64,000 nt of DNA from Streptomyces wuyuanensis (GTDB taxonomy: Bacteria > Actinomycetota > Actinomycetes > Streptomycetales > Streptomycetaceae), in assembly GCF_900103455.1 (NCBI RefSeq), contig NZ_FNHI01000015.1, positions 155,970 through 219,969 of the forward strand. The letters are read 5' to 3'. Positions 1 through 7,987 of this stretch are shown here, in pieces. Every line of letters begins with the position of its first letter. The stretch's first letter is position 1. Under the pieces are notes generated by a model. It had not been told where the DNA came from. It searched no databases and was given only the letters and a program-made list of their open reading frames with translations. Both the position numbers and the translations under genes were made by a program.

Positions 1-2
1 AG

Positions 3-800
3 AATCCCGGTTACGCGCTGGGCGTCAGCAGACCGCATCCGCTCGCCGCGATGGCCGACGCCTACGGAGAGGCGCTGCACGCCCTCACGGTCGCCCGCAA
101 CTCCCCGGACCGGCTCGCCGTCTACCGCGGCCGGCCGTCGCTGGTGCAGGTGCTGCCCCGGCGGCCCGCCGCCGCCTGGGCGTCCGCCTTCCTGGAGCCG
201 CTGGGCGACGTCCCCAAGCCGACCGTGGACATCACACGCCTGGCCGTGACGTTCCCCCGCGCCGCCGTGGCGCGGCTGCTCCAGATCAGCCGCACCACCG
301 TGGCGGCGCACTGCCGCCGGGCGGAGGAGGCGCTGGGCGCGGACCTCGGCGACGTGCGCACCCGGGCCGCGCTGGATCTGGCGCTGTCGCTGACCGCCGC
401 CCACCCCGGACCGGCGGCCCCACCCGGATCCGCCGAGGAGCCCCGACCGGCGCCGACGCTGCCCGAACTGCTGCGCACCGCGCCCGCCGTGACGTGGGCC
501 GAGAGCTTCGTGGACCCGCTGTGCGGAAACGGGCACGGTGATCTGCACCGTACCGCGGAGGCCTGGATCGACGCCGGTACGGACGCCCGGGCGGCAGCCG
601 CGCGGCTGGGGCTGAGCCGGAACACCGTCAGGGCCCGGCTGCGCGCCGCCGAGCGCCTCCTCAACCGCGACCTGCTGACGACGGGTTCGGGGATCCACGA
701 CCTCGTCCACGCGCTGGACGTGACGGGTGGGCAGTGTGCACGGCCCGCCGCCGAAACTGATCACCGTGCACGGTGGCCCGGGGGCCGGGCCGCCTCCTAA
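3..800 (+). CDS. Helix-turn-helix transcriptional regulator, C-terminal part (5' end outside window)
   Basis: The reading frame is open to the left window edge, so the first in-frame ATG at 51 is probably internal. The visible protein has two similar halves. Each has a conserved TWAESF or AWASAF segment, then a predicted HTH with the pattern ARLLQISRTTVAAHCRRAEE or AARLGLSRNTVRARLRAAER. Such tandem HTH segments occur at the C-terminus of Streptomyces regulators with a long N-terminal sensing part. The signal sensed and the targets are not visible. The last residues after GIHDLVHALDVTG look like a non-conserved tail. Confidence 0.7.
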   Translation, partial: NPGYALGVSRPHPLAAMADAYGEALHALTVARNSPDRLAVYRGRPSLVQVLPRRPAAAWASAFLEPLGDVPKPTVDITRLAVTFPRAAVARLLQISRTTVAAHCRRAEEALGADLGDVRTRAALDLALSLTAAHPGPAAPPGSAEEPRPAPTLPELLRTAPAVTWAESFVDPLCGNGHGDLHRTAEAWIDAGTDARAAAARLGLSRNTVRARLRAAERLLNRDLLTTGSGIHDLVHALDVTGGQCARPAAETDHRARWPGGRAAS

Positions 801-1142
801 CGTGCTGGTGGCGCGGAGGGCTGCCTTCCGCGCGGCTGCGAGCACGTGCCACCGCGGGGTGACGGCGTCCGCGTTACGGGGGTACGCGCACACCCGGACG
901 CCCCCGGCCCGCGCACGGTCCGCACGCGGCCACCGACCGGCCCCCGGCGTCGCTTCCGGCGCCGGGCCCGGTCCCGGCCCGGCCGGGGTGCCCCGCCCCG
1001 TACGCGCGTACTTCCGCGGCGCCCACCCCTCACCCATACGCGTCCGCGCCCCGGCCCGGCGCGGCCGTGGCCCCGCCGTCCCGGCCCCGCACACCCCCTT
1101 GCCCGATCAGGCGCCAGCCAAGACCATGGTTCCCCAGTTCAT
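801..1142. other. Intergenic region, no gene recognised
   Basis: This stretch is about 340 bases of very GC-rich sequence full of short CGG/GCC runs. Open frames crossing it have the arginine/proline-rich composition of out-of-frame GC-rich DNA. I see no conserved protein or RNA in it. The promoter of the LLM gene downstream probably lies at its right end, next to the first TGACG-N3-CGTCA operator. Confidence 0.5.
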
Positions 1143-1143
1143 A

Positions 1144-1156
1144 TGACGGATCGTCA
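1144..1156. promoter_or_regulatory. Putative operator 1, TGACGgatCGTCA
   Basis: A perfect 5-bp inverted repeat with a 3-bp spacer lies 25 bases before the ATG of the LLM oxidoreductase. The same arms recur at 2896, 2973 and 33174, each beside genes of the same functional type. This looks like a binding site for a dimeric regulator, such as a TetR-family protein, that is not encoded in the window. Confidence 0.65.
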
Positions 1157-1181
1157 GATCCGGTGGCGAAGGGGCCGAACC

Positions 1182-2111
1182 ATGGTGGTCTACGGGATGC
1201 AGCTGCCCGTTCAGTCGCAGAGCACCATCTACGCCGAGTCCTGGGAGGCGGCCGCGGGTCCGGACGATCTCGTCGCGATCGCACGCGCCGCCGACCGTAC
1301 CGGGTTCGCCTACATCGCCGTCTGCGACCACGTCGCGATCCCGCTGCGGCTCGCCGGGGCGATGTCGACCGTCTGGTACGACCCCGTCGCCACGATGTCG
1401 TTCCTGGCCGCGGCGACCGAGCGGGTCCGGCTGCTCAGCCATGTCGCCGTCGTCGCGCTGCGCCATCCGCTGGTCACGGCCAAGCAGTACGCGACCCTCG
1501 ACCATCTGTCCGGCGGCCGGCTGGTCCTCGGGGTCGGCGCGGGGCATGTGCGCGAGGAGTTCGAGGCGGTCGGCGCCGACTTCGACGGGCGCGGTGCCGT
1601 GCTCGACGAGACCGTCGACGCGCTCAGGGCTGCGCTCGGGCCCGAGGAGTTCCCGAGTTTCACGGGGAAGCACTTCGCCTTCGAAGGGCTCGGTCAGAGA
1701 CCGCGGCCCGCCCAGGCCAGGGTGCCGCTGTGGGTCGGCGGCTCCTCGCCGGCCGCCGTGCGCCGGGCGGCCCTCAAGGGGGACGGATGGCTACCGCAGG
1801 GCGATCCGCGAGACCGTCTCCCGCGGCAGATCGCCCGGCTCAGGACGCTGCGGGCGGAGGCCGGGATCGAGGATCCCCTGGTGATCGGCGCGATCACCGA
1901 GCCCCTGTACGTCGGCGACGCCGGCTGGGACACGGGCCGGCGCACGCTGACCGGCAGGCCGGAAGTGCTCGCCGAGTCGCTGCGCGAGTACGGCGCCATG
2001 GGCGTGGACCAGATCCAGGTGCGGTTCCGCAGCCGGAGCCGCAGTGAACTCACCGACCAGATGGCGGCCTTCGCCGCCGACGTCGCTCCGCACCTCGACC
2101 GTGAGGCGTGA
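1182..2111 (+). CDS. LLM-class flavin/F420-dependent oxidoreductase (TIGR03619-like)
   Basis: This 309-residue luciferase-like monooxygenase fold protein belongs to the group that often uses reduced F420 rather than FMN. It shows the family pattern of an early FAYIAVCDH strand, the ATLDHLSGGRLVLGVGAG segment and a late PLWVGGSSPAAVRRAA phosphate-binding region. The ATG at 1182 is preferred over 1143 because AAGGGG precedes it and because 1143 would place operator 1 inside the gene. An upstream run-on frame to 846 is GC-rich noise. It heads the operator-linked cluster. The substrate is unknown. Confidence 0.85.
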   Translation: MVVYGMQLPVQSQSTIYAESWEAAAGPDDLVAIARAADRTGFAYIAVCDHVAIPLRLAGAMSTVWYDPVATMSFLAAATERVRLLSHVAVVALRHPLVTAKQYATLDHLSGGRLVLGVGAGHVREEFEAVGADFDGRGAVLDETVDALRAALGPEEFPSFTGKHFAFEGLGQRPRPAQARVPLWVGGSSPAAVRRAALKGDGWLPQGDPRDRLPRQIARLRTLRAEAGIEDPLVIGAITEPLYVGDAGWDTGRRTLTGRPEVLAESLREYGAMGVDQIQVRFRSRSRSELTDQMAAFAADVAPHLDREA

Positions 2112-2133
2112 CGTCGCTCCGCACCTCGACCGT
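2079..2133. repeat. 24-bp direct repeat spanning the LLM gene stop
   Basis: The 24 bases at 2079-2102 are repeated exactly at 2110-2133, a 31-base step. The first copy codes for the end of the LLM protein. The second copy starts inside the stop codon and runs to the ribosome binding site of the SDR. It looks like a tandem duplication of the gene end. Confidence 0.95.
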
Positions 2134-2145
2134 TGGGAGTACGGC

Positions 2146-2898
2146 ATGGGAAAGCTGGACGGGCGCGTCGTCATCGTCACGGGGGCGGCGCGCGGACAGG
2201 GCGAGCAGGAGGCGCGGCTCTTCAGTGCCGAGGGTGCCAGGGTCGTCCTCGCGGACGTCCTCGACGACCGCGGCGAGGCGGTGGCCAAGGAGCTCGGGGG
2301 TCTCTACGTCCACCTCGACGTCGGCGACGAGGCAGGCTGGGCCGCCGCCGTCGGCGCCGCCAAGGACGCCTTCGGCCGGATCGACGGCCTGGTCAACAAC
2401 GCGGGCATCCTGCGTTTCAACGAGCTGGTCAGCACCCCCCTGGAGGAGTTCCAGCAGATCGTCCAGGTCAACCAGGTCGGCGCGTTCCTGGGCATCAAGA
2501 CCGTCGCGCCCGAGATCGAGGCGGCGGGTGGCGGCACCATCGTCAACACCGCCTCGTACACGGCGCTCACGGGCATGTCGTACGTCGGGGCGTACGCCGC
2601 GACCAAGCACGCCGTCCTCGGTCTGACGCGGGTGGCCGCGATCGAGCTCGCCGCGAAGGGGATCCGGGTCAACGCGGTGTGCCCCGGGGCGGTGGACACC
2701 CCGATGAGCAATCCCGACGGCGCGGACCCGGACGCACTGGACGGGCTCTACCGGCAGCTCGTGCCACTCGGACGGGTCGGCCGACCGGAGGAGGTGGCGA
2801 GGCTCGCGCTGTTTTTGACCAGCGACGACTCCTCCTACATCACGGGGCAGCCCTTCGTCATCGACGGCGGCTGGCTGGCCGGCGTCAGCGTTCTCTGA
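2146..2898 (+). CDS. Short-chain dehydrogenase/reductase (SDR)
   Basis: This is a classical 250-residue SDR. The nucleotide-binding motif TGAARGQG is at residues 12-19, NNAG at 84-87, the catalytic serine near 137 and YxxxK at Y150/K154. It probably oxidises or reduces a hydroxyl/keto group with NAD(H) or NADP(H). The start at 2146 follows GGGAG by six bases. The larger upstream frame is an artefact of the duplicated segment. It lies 34 bases after the LLM gene and is probably co-transcribed. Operator 2 lies just before its stop codon. Confidence 0.9.
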   Translation: MGKLDGRVVIVTGAARGQGEQEARLFSAEGARVVLADVLDDRGEAVAKELGGLYVHLDVGDEAGWAAAVGAAKDAFGRIDGLVNNAGILRFNELVSTPLEEFQQIVQVNQVGAFLGIKTVAPEIEAAGGGTIVNTASYTALTGMSYVGAYAATKHAVLGLTRVAAIELAAKGIRVNAVCPGAVDTPMSNPDGADPDALDGLYRQLVPLGRVGRPEEVARLALFLTSDDSSYITGQPFVIDGGWLAGVSVL

Positions 2899-2908
2899 CG
2901 GTTCGTCA
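2896..2908. promoter_or_regulatory. Putative operator 2, TGACGgttCGTCA
   Basis: This perfect inverted repeat with 3-bp spacer overlaps the stop codon of the SDR gene. With flanking bases it reads CTGACG-N3-CGTCAG. It lies 77 bases upstream of operator 3, so the promoter of the following LLM gene probably has two sites. Confidence 0.65.
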
Positions 2909-2970
2909 GTCGGGTTGTCCTCGCTCTATTGACGCCCCGGACGTGCGGTGGAACAGTCGACGGAGTCGAA

Positions 2971-2987
2971 TCTGACGATGCGTCAGA
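2971..2987. promoter_or_regulatory. Putative operator 3, TCTGACGatgCGTCAGA
   Basis: The arms here match over seven bases with a 3-bp spacer, the same extended form as operator 4 at 33172-33188. It lies 26 bases upstream of the second LLM gene and would overlap its core promoter. Confidence 0.7.
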
Positions 2988-3013
2988 AAAGTAGGACGGG
3001 ACGGTGAACCCCC

Positions 3014-4132
3014 TTGGAATTCGGGCTCTTTGTTCAGGGTTACGTCGGCAAGCGCGCCGAGACCGACCCGCTCGCCGAGCACAAGGCGCTCATGGAGGAG
3101 ACCGAGTACGTCATCCAGGCGGACAAGTCCGGCTTCAAGTACGCCTGGGCCTCCGAGCACCACTTCCTGGAGGAGTACTCGCACCTCTCCGCGAACGACG
3201 TCTTCCTCGGCTACCTCGCCCATGCCACCGAGCGGATCCATCTCGGCTCGGGCATCTTCAACCCGCTCGCGCAGGTCAACCACCCCGTCAAGGTCGCCGA
3301 GAAGGTCGCCATGCTCGACCACCTCAGCGAGGGCCGCCACGAGTTCGGTTCGGGACGCGGGGCCGGTTCGCACGAGATCCTCGGCTTCCTCCCGGGCATC
3401 ACCGACATGAACCACACCAAGGAGATCTGGGAAGAGACCATCGCCGAGTTCCCCAAGATGTGGCTCCAGGAGGAGTACGAGGGCTTCCAGGGGAAGCACT
3501 GGTCACTGCCCCCGCGCAAGGTGCTGCCCAAGCCGTACGGGAAGTCCCACCCGCCCATGTGGTACGCGGCCGGGTCCCCGCCCTCCTACGCCATGGCGGC
3601 CCGCAAGGGGCTCGGCGTGCTGGGCTTCAGCGTCCAGAAGGTCTCCGACATGGAATGGGTGCTGGAGCAGTACAAGACCGCGATCCGCGAGGCGGAGCCC
3701 ATCGGCGACTACGTCAACGACAACGTGATGGTGACGTCGACCGCCGTCTGCGCCCCCACGCACGCGGAGGCGGTGCGCATCGCGGCGGCCGGCGGGCTGC
3801 ACTACCTGCAGTCGCTCGTGTTCCGCTACCACGACACCTTCCCGCGGCCCGAGGGCTTCCCCGTGTGGCCGGAGACCCTGCCGGAGTTCAACGAGGAACT
3901 CATCGAACTCCTCATCCAGGAGGAACTGCTGATCTGCGGCGATCCGGACGAGGTGCTGGCGCAGTGCAAGCGGTGGGAGCAGGCGGGAGCGGACCAGCTG
4001 TCGTTCGGCCTGCCGATCGGGATCTCCAAGGAGGACACCCTCCAGACGATCCGCCTGGTCGGCGAACACGTCATCCCCAAGATCGACACGGACCCGGTCC
4101 ACCGTACGACGCGGTTCCGCGAGTCCGCGTGA
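3014..4132 (+). CDS. LLM-class flavin-dependent oxidoreductase
   Basis: This 372-residue luciferase-like protein begins EFGLFVQGYV, the usual N-terminus for its group. It carries the AWASEHHFLEEYSHLSAND segment, HLGSGIFNPL, and AEKVAMLDHLSEGR. The only in-frame start is TTG at 3014, because an in-frame TGA sits at 3005. The GTG at 3004 is in another frame. The ribosome binding site is weak. Probably a monooxygenase or alkanal-type oxidoreductase in the operator-controlled cluster. The acceptor and substrate are not deducible. Confidence 0.85.
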   Translation: MEFGLFVQGYVGKRAETDPLAEHKALMEETEYVIQADKSGFKYAWASEHHFLEEYSHLSANDVFLGYLAHATERIHLGSGIFNPLAQVNHPVKVAEKVAMLDHLSEGRHEFGSGRGAGSHEILGFLPGITDMNHTKEIWEETIAEFPKMWLQEEYEGFQGKHWSLPPRKVLPKPYGKSHPPMWYAAGSPPSYAMAARKGLGVLGFSVQKVSDMEWVLEQYKTAIREAEPIGDYVNDNVMVTSTAVCAPTHAEAVRIAAAGGLHYLQSLVFRYHDTFPRPEGFPVWPETLPEFNEELIELLIQEELLICGDPDEVLAQCKRWEQAGADQLSFGLPIGISKEDTLQTIRLVGEHVIPKIDTDPVHRTTRFRESA

Positions 4133-4513
4133 CCCGGGTCTGACGCCCCGGTCCCGCTGCCGGGCGAACTCCGAACCGGGGCTTCGTCGGAGGCGCGGAA
4201 CCGGACACCCAGGACCGCGGGCGGTGGCATCCCGGGCCGCCTCCCGCATCCGGCCCGGCCGGAGGGTCACGCGGCCGCGGCCGGCCGCGGCGCCCCCGGC
4301 CGGGCCACGCCCGCATCCGCACCGGGCCCCTACCGCAGTGCGCACCCGAACCGCCGCACCGCACCCGCACCGCCGCACGCCCGCGACCACCGCCCCGCGC
4401 AAAGCCGACCGCTCCCGGGCCGACCGCGCTGCCCAAGCCGACCGCCCCGGCGCCCCGGCGTCGACGCCCGACCCCGTGCCGGCGGCAGCGCCCCGCACGC
4501 GAAAGGGACGACC
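4133..4513. other. Intergenic region, no gene recognised
   Basis: About 380 bases of proline/arginine-type GC-rich sequence separate the LLM and amidohydrolase genes. No operator copy, terminator or conserved frame was found. The distance suggests the amidohydrolase/aldehyde dehydrogenase pair may have its own promoter. Confidence 0.4.
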
Positions 4514-6253
4514 ATGCTCGACCACCTCATCACGCGCGCGACCGTCGTCGACGGCACCGGCGCACCCGCCTACACCGCCGACGTCGGCATCCGCGACGGC
4601 CGCATCGCCGTCATCGCCGAGCCCGGCACCGTCACCGAGGAGGCCCGGACCACCGAGGACGCGACCGGGCTCGTCCTCGCCCCCGGTTTCGTCGACCCGC
4701 ACACGCACTACGACGCCCAGCTCTTCTGGGACCCGTACGCCACCCCGTCCCTGAACCACGGGGTGACGACGGTCGCCGGCGGCAACTGCGGGTTCACCCT
4801 CGCTCCGCTCAACCCCGACCACCCCGAGGACGCCGACTACACACGGCGGATGATGTCCAAGGTCGAGGGCATGTCCCTGGTCGCCCTCGAAGAGGGGGCG
4901 CCGTGGAACTGGCACACCTTCGGCGAGTACCTGGACGCGCTCGACGGCCGTATCGCCGTCAACGCCGGCTTCATGGTGGGCCACTGCGCCCTGCGCCGGC
5001 ACGTCATGGGCCCGGACGCCGTCGGCGGCAGGCCCACCGACGAGCAGCTCCGGCAGATGCTCACGCTCCTGCACGACGCCATGGACGCCGGCGCCTGGGG
5101 CCTGTCCACCACCCAGTCGTCCACCCACTCCGACGGCGACGGCAACCCCGTGGCCTCCCGGCACGCCGAGCCCGCCGAACTCCTCGCGCTCGCCCGGGCC
5201 GTCGGCGAGCACGAGGGCACCCAGCTCGAGGCGATCGTCGCCGGCTGCCTGGACCGGTTCGCGGACGAGGAGATCGACCTCCTCGTCGAGATGAGCGCCG
5301 CCGCGGGCCGGCCGCTCAACTGGAACGTGCTGACCGTCGACGCCGCCGTACCCGAACGCGTCCCCCGCCAGCTGGTGCCGAGCGAACGGGCCCGCCGTGC
5401 CGGCGGCCGGATCGTCGCCCTCACCATGCCGATCCTGACCCCGATGAACATGTCGCTGGGCACCTTCTGCGCCCTCAACCTCATCCCCGGCTGGGGCGAG
5501 ATCCTGGGCCTTCCCGTGCCGGAGCGGATCGCGAGGCTCCGCGACCCGGACGTCCGCGCGGAGATGCTGCGCCGCGCCGCGTCCAAGGAGGCCGGGGTCT
5601 TCCGCAGGCTCGCCGACTTCGAGCGGTACGTCATCGGCGACACGTACTCCGCCGCGAACGAGGGCCTCACCGGGCGCGTCGTGCGCGACGTCGCCGACGA
5701 ACGCGGCCAGGACCCGTTCCGGTGCCTGGTGGAGATCTGCGCCAACGACGCTCTGCGCACGGTCCTGTGGCCGATGCCCACCGACAACGACCCGGCCAGC
5801 TGGGCCCTGCGGGCGGAGACCTGGCAGCACGAGGACGTGCTGCTCGGCGGCTCCGACGCGGGCGCGCACCTGGACCGGATGTGCGGGGCGCCGTACACGA
5901 CGAGGTTCCTCGGCGACTGTCTGCGCGGCCGGAGGCTCGTCGGCCTGGAGGCGGCGGTGAAGATGCTCACCGACGACCCGGCACGGCTCTTCGGGCTGCG
6001 CGAACGCGGCCGGATCACCGAGGGCCACCACGCGGACCTGGTCCTCTTCGACCCGGAGCGGATCGACGCGGGACCTGCCACCCTCGTGCACGACCTGCCC
6101 GGCGACAGCCCGCGGCTGGACTCGCGCGCGACGGGGATCGTGTCCGTGCGCGTCAACGGGGTGGAGGCCATCCGGGACGACAGGGTGACCGGTGCCGTGC
6201 CGGGCCGGGTGCTGCGCTCCGGCCGCGACACCAGGACGGTGAGCACCAAGTGA
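4514..6253 (+). CDS. Amidohydrolase, N-acyl-D-amino-acid deacylase family
   Basis: This 579-residue metal-dependent amidohydrolase has the metal-binding HTH motif in GFVDPHTHYDAQL at residues 63-65. It also has the GGNCGF segment and a late GSDAGAH with the expected catalytic aspartate near residue 445. The C-terminal ARLFGLRERGRITEGHHADL strand is typical of the D-aminoacylase/dihydroorotase branch. It probably cleaves an amide or cyclic imide bond of a cluster substrate. AAAGGGA precedes the ATG. The stop overlaps the next start (GTGA), so it is translationally coupled to the aldehyde dehydrogenase. Confidence 0.85.
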   Translation: MLDHLITRATVVDGTGAPAYTADVGIRDGRIAVIAEPGTVTEEARTTEDATGLVLAPGFVDPHTHYDAQLFWDPYATPSLNHGVTTVAGGNCGFTLAPLNPDHPEDADYTRRMMSKVEGMSLVALEEGAPWNWHTFGEYLDALDGRIAVNAGFMVGHCALRRHVMGPDAVGGRPTDEQLRQMLTLLHDAMDAGAWGLSTTQSSTHSDGDGNPVASRHAEPAELLALARAVGEHEGTQLEAIVAGCLDRFADEEIDLLVEMSAAAGRPLNWNVLTVDAAVPERVPRQLVPSERARRAGGRIVALTMPILTPMNMSLGTFCALNLIPGWGEILGLPVPERIARLRDPDVRAEMLRRAASKEAGVFRRLADFERYVIGDTYSAANEGLTGRVVRDVADERGQDPFRCLVEICANDALRTVLWPMPTDNDPASWALRAETWQHEDVLLGGSDAGAHLDRMCGAPYTTRFLGDCLRGRRLVGLEAAVKMLTDDPARLFGLRERGRITEGHHADLVLFDPERIDAGPATLVHDLPGDSPRLDSRATGIVSVRVNGVEAIRDDRVTGAVPGRVLRSGRDTRTVSTK

Positions 6254-7755
6254 CCGGTGGGCACCGGGCGGCCGGGCGGTCCGCCGCGCCGCGGACGATC
6301 ACCGGGCAGCGGCTCTTCATCGGCGGGGAGTGGGTCGAGCCGGCTCGCGGCCACTACGAGGTGGTCGACCCGGCCACGGAGGAGGTCGTCGGCCTCGCCC
6401 CGGAGGCGAGCCGGGACCAGGTGTACGAGGCGGCCGCGGCTGCCCGGGAGGCCTTCGAGGCGTGGTCCCGCACGGCACCGGAGGAGCGGGCGGCGGTCCT
6501 CGACCGGGCGGCGGACGTCGTCCGGCGGGAGTTCGACGCGTACGCGGAGCTCGCCCGGGCCGAGACGGGCGCCACCACGGGCACCGCGCGGGGCATGCAG
6601 GTAGCGGTCGGGGTGTCCCGGTTCCGCCGGTACGCGAAGGGCGCGCTGGAGCCGGTCGAGGAGGGACTGCCGCCGCAGGTCAACGAGGCCGGGCCGATGG
6701 GGCGGGCGGGCGTCTTCGGCGCGCTCGCCGCGCGCCGCCCGGTGGGCGTGGTCACGTGCATCACCTCGTACAACAACCCGTGGGCCAACCCGGCGGGCAA
6801 GGTCGCCCCCGCGCTCGCGATGGGCAACACGGTCGTGGTGAAGCCGGCCCCGCAGGACCCGCTGTCGGTGTACCGGATGGCCGAGGCGCTCGCCGAGGCG
6901 GGCGCCCCGCCGGGCGTCGTCAACGTGGTGTCCGGTTCCGGTACGGAGGTGGGGGAGGCCGCCGTGGACTCTCCCGACGTCGACATGGTCAGCTTCACCG
7001 GTTCCACGGCCGTCGGGCAGCGCATCGGCGAGGTGTGCGGGCGGAGCATGAAGCGGCAGCTGATGGAACTGGGCGGCAAGGGCGCCGCGCTGGTCTTCGA
7101 CGACGCCGACCTCGATTCCGCGGTTCTGGGCATCGGCACGACGTTCGCCTTCTACAGCGGCCAGATCTGCACGGCGCCGACCCGGGTGCTGGCCCAGCGC
7201 GGGGTGTACGAGCGGCTGGTCGAGCGGCTCGGCGCCTTCGCCGGCCGGCTGAAGGTCGGCGACCCGGCGGAGCGGGACACCGTCGTCGGCCCGGTGATCT
7301 CCGCCGCCCACCGCGAGCGGGTCGAGTCGTACGTCGAGCTGGGCAGGAAGGAAGGCGCGCGCCTGGTCGTCGGCGGGGAGCGCCCCGACACGGCGCGCGG
7401 CTTCTACGTCGCCCCGACGCTGTTCGCGGACTGCGGCAACGAAATGCGTGTCGTCCGGGAGGAGATCTTCGGCCCGGTGGTGGTCGTGGTGCCCTTCGAC
7501 GACGAGGAGGAGGGCGTCGCGCTCGCCAACGACAGCGACTACGGACTGATCGACTACGTCTGGTCGGGCGACGCGGCCCGGGCGTTCCGGGTGGCGCGCC
7601 GGCTGCGGGCCGGCGGGGTCGGGGTCAACACCGTCGGCCGGAACATGGAAGCGCCGTTCGGCGGTTTCAAGAAGAGCGGGGTGGGGCGTGACGTGGGTTC
7701 GTACGCGCTCCACGCGTACAGCGAGCTGCAGGCGATCGTGTGGCCCGGGGGGTGA
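6250..7755 (+). CDS. NAD(P)-dependent aldehyde dehydrogenase
   Basis: This 501-residue aldehyde dehydrogenase has the catalytic glutamate in LMELGGKG (near residue 273) and the nucleophilic cysteine in SGQICTAPTR (near 307). The C-terminal EIFGPVV and FGGFKKSG motifs are also present. It should oxidise an aldehyde to an acid, probably the last visible step of the cluster. The GTG at 6250 overlaps the preceding stop. The frame extends far upstream only as a shadow of the amidohydrolase gene. Confidence 0.9.
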   Translation: MTGGHRAAGRSAAPRTITGQRLFIGGEWVEPARGHYEVVDPATEEVVGLAPEASRDQVYEAAAAAREAFEAWSRTAPEERAAVLDRAADVVRREFDAYAELARAETGATTGTARGMQVAVGVSRFRRYAKGALEPVEEGLPPQVNEAGPMGRAGVFGALAARRPVGVVTCITSYNNPWANPAGKVAPALAMGNTVVVKPAPQDPLSVYRMAEALAEAGAPPGVVNVVSGSGTEVGEAAVDSPDVDMVSFTGSTAVGQRIGEVCGRSMKRQLMELGGKGAALVFDDADLDSAVLGIGTTFAFYSGQICTAPTRVLAQRGVYERLVERLGAFAGRLKVGDPAERDTVVGPVISAAHRERVESYVELGRKEGARLVVGGERPDTARGFYVAPTLFADCGNEMRVVREEIFGPVVVVVPFDDEEEGVALANDSDYGLIDYVWSGDAARAFRVARRLRAGGVGVNTVGRNMEAPFGGFKKSGVGRDVGSYALHAYSELQAIVWPGG

Positions 7756-7904
7756 GCCGCCGACCGGGAGATGTAGCTCACGGGAAATTTTCCAAACGGG
7801 CAAAACGGGCACTGCTGCGGTTTTCGCAATCCGGAACGCCTCGCCCGACACCTGCGAATGCCGAGATTCGGGGCTTCCTCGCCTTTCAATCGGTGGCGCG
7901 AATC

Positions 7905-7928
7905 CCTTGAATGCATAAGCATCCAAGG
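7905..7928. promoter_or_regulatory. Inverted repeat upstream of the permease gene
   Basis: The sequence CCTTG-a-ATGC-ATAA-GCAT-c-CAAGG is a near-perfect 24-bp inverted repeat with one mismatched pair. It lies in an AT-richer island between 7770 and 7990, just before the APC permease. It could be an operator or a short hairpin in the leader. Confidence 0.45.
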
Positions 7929-7987
7929 TTTCGTATGTGAAGTTGGCGCCTTCGGATACGGGAACCGCAGCACTTAACGTCCTCTCC

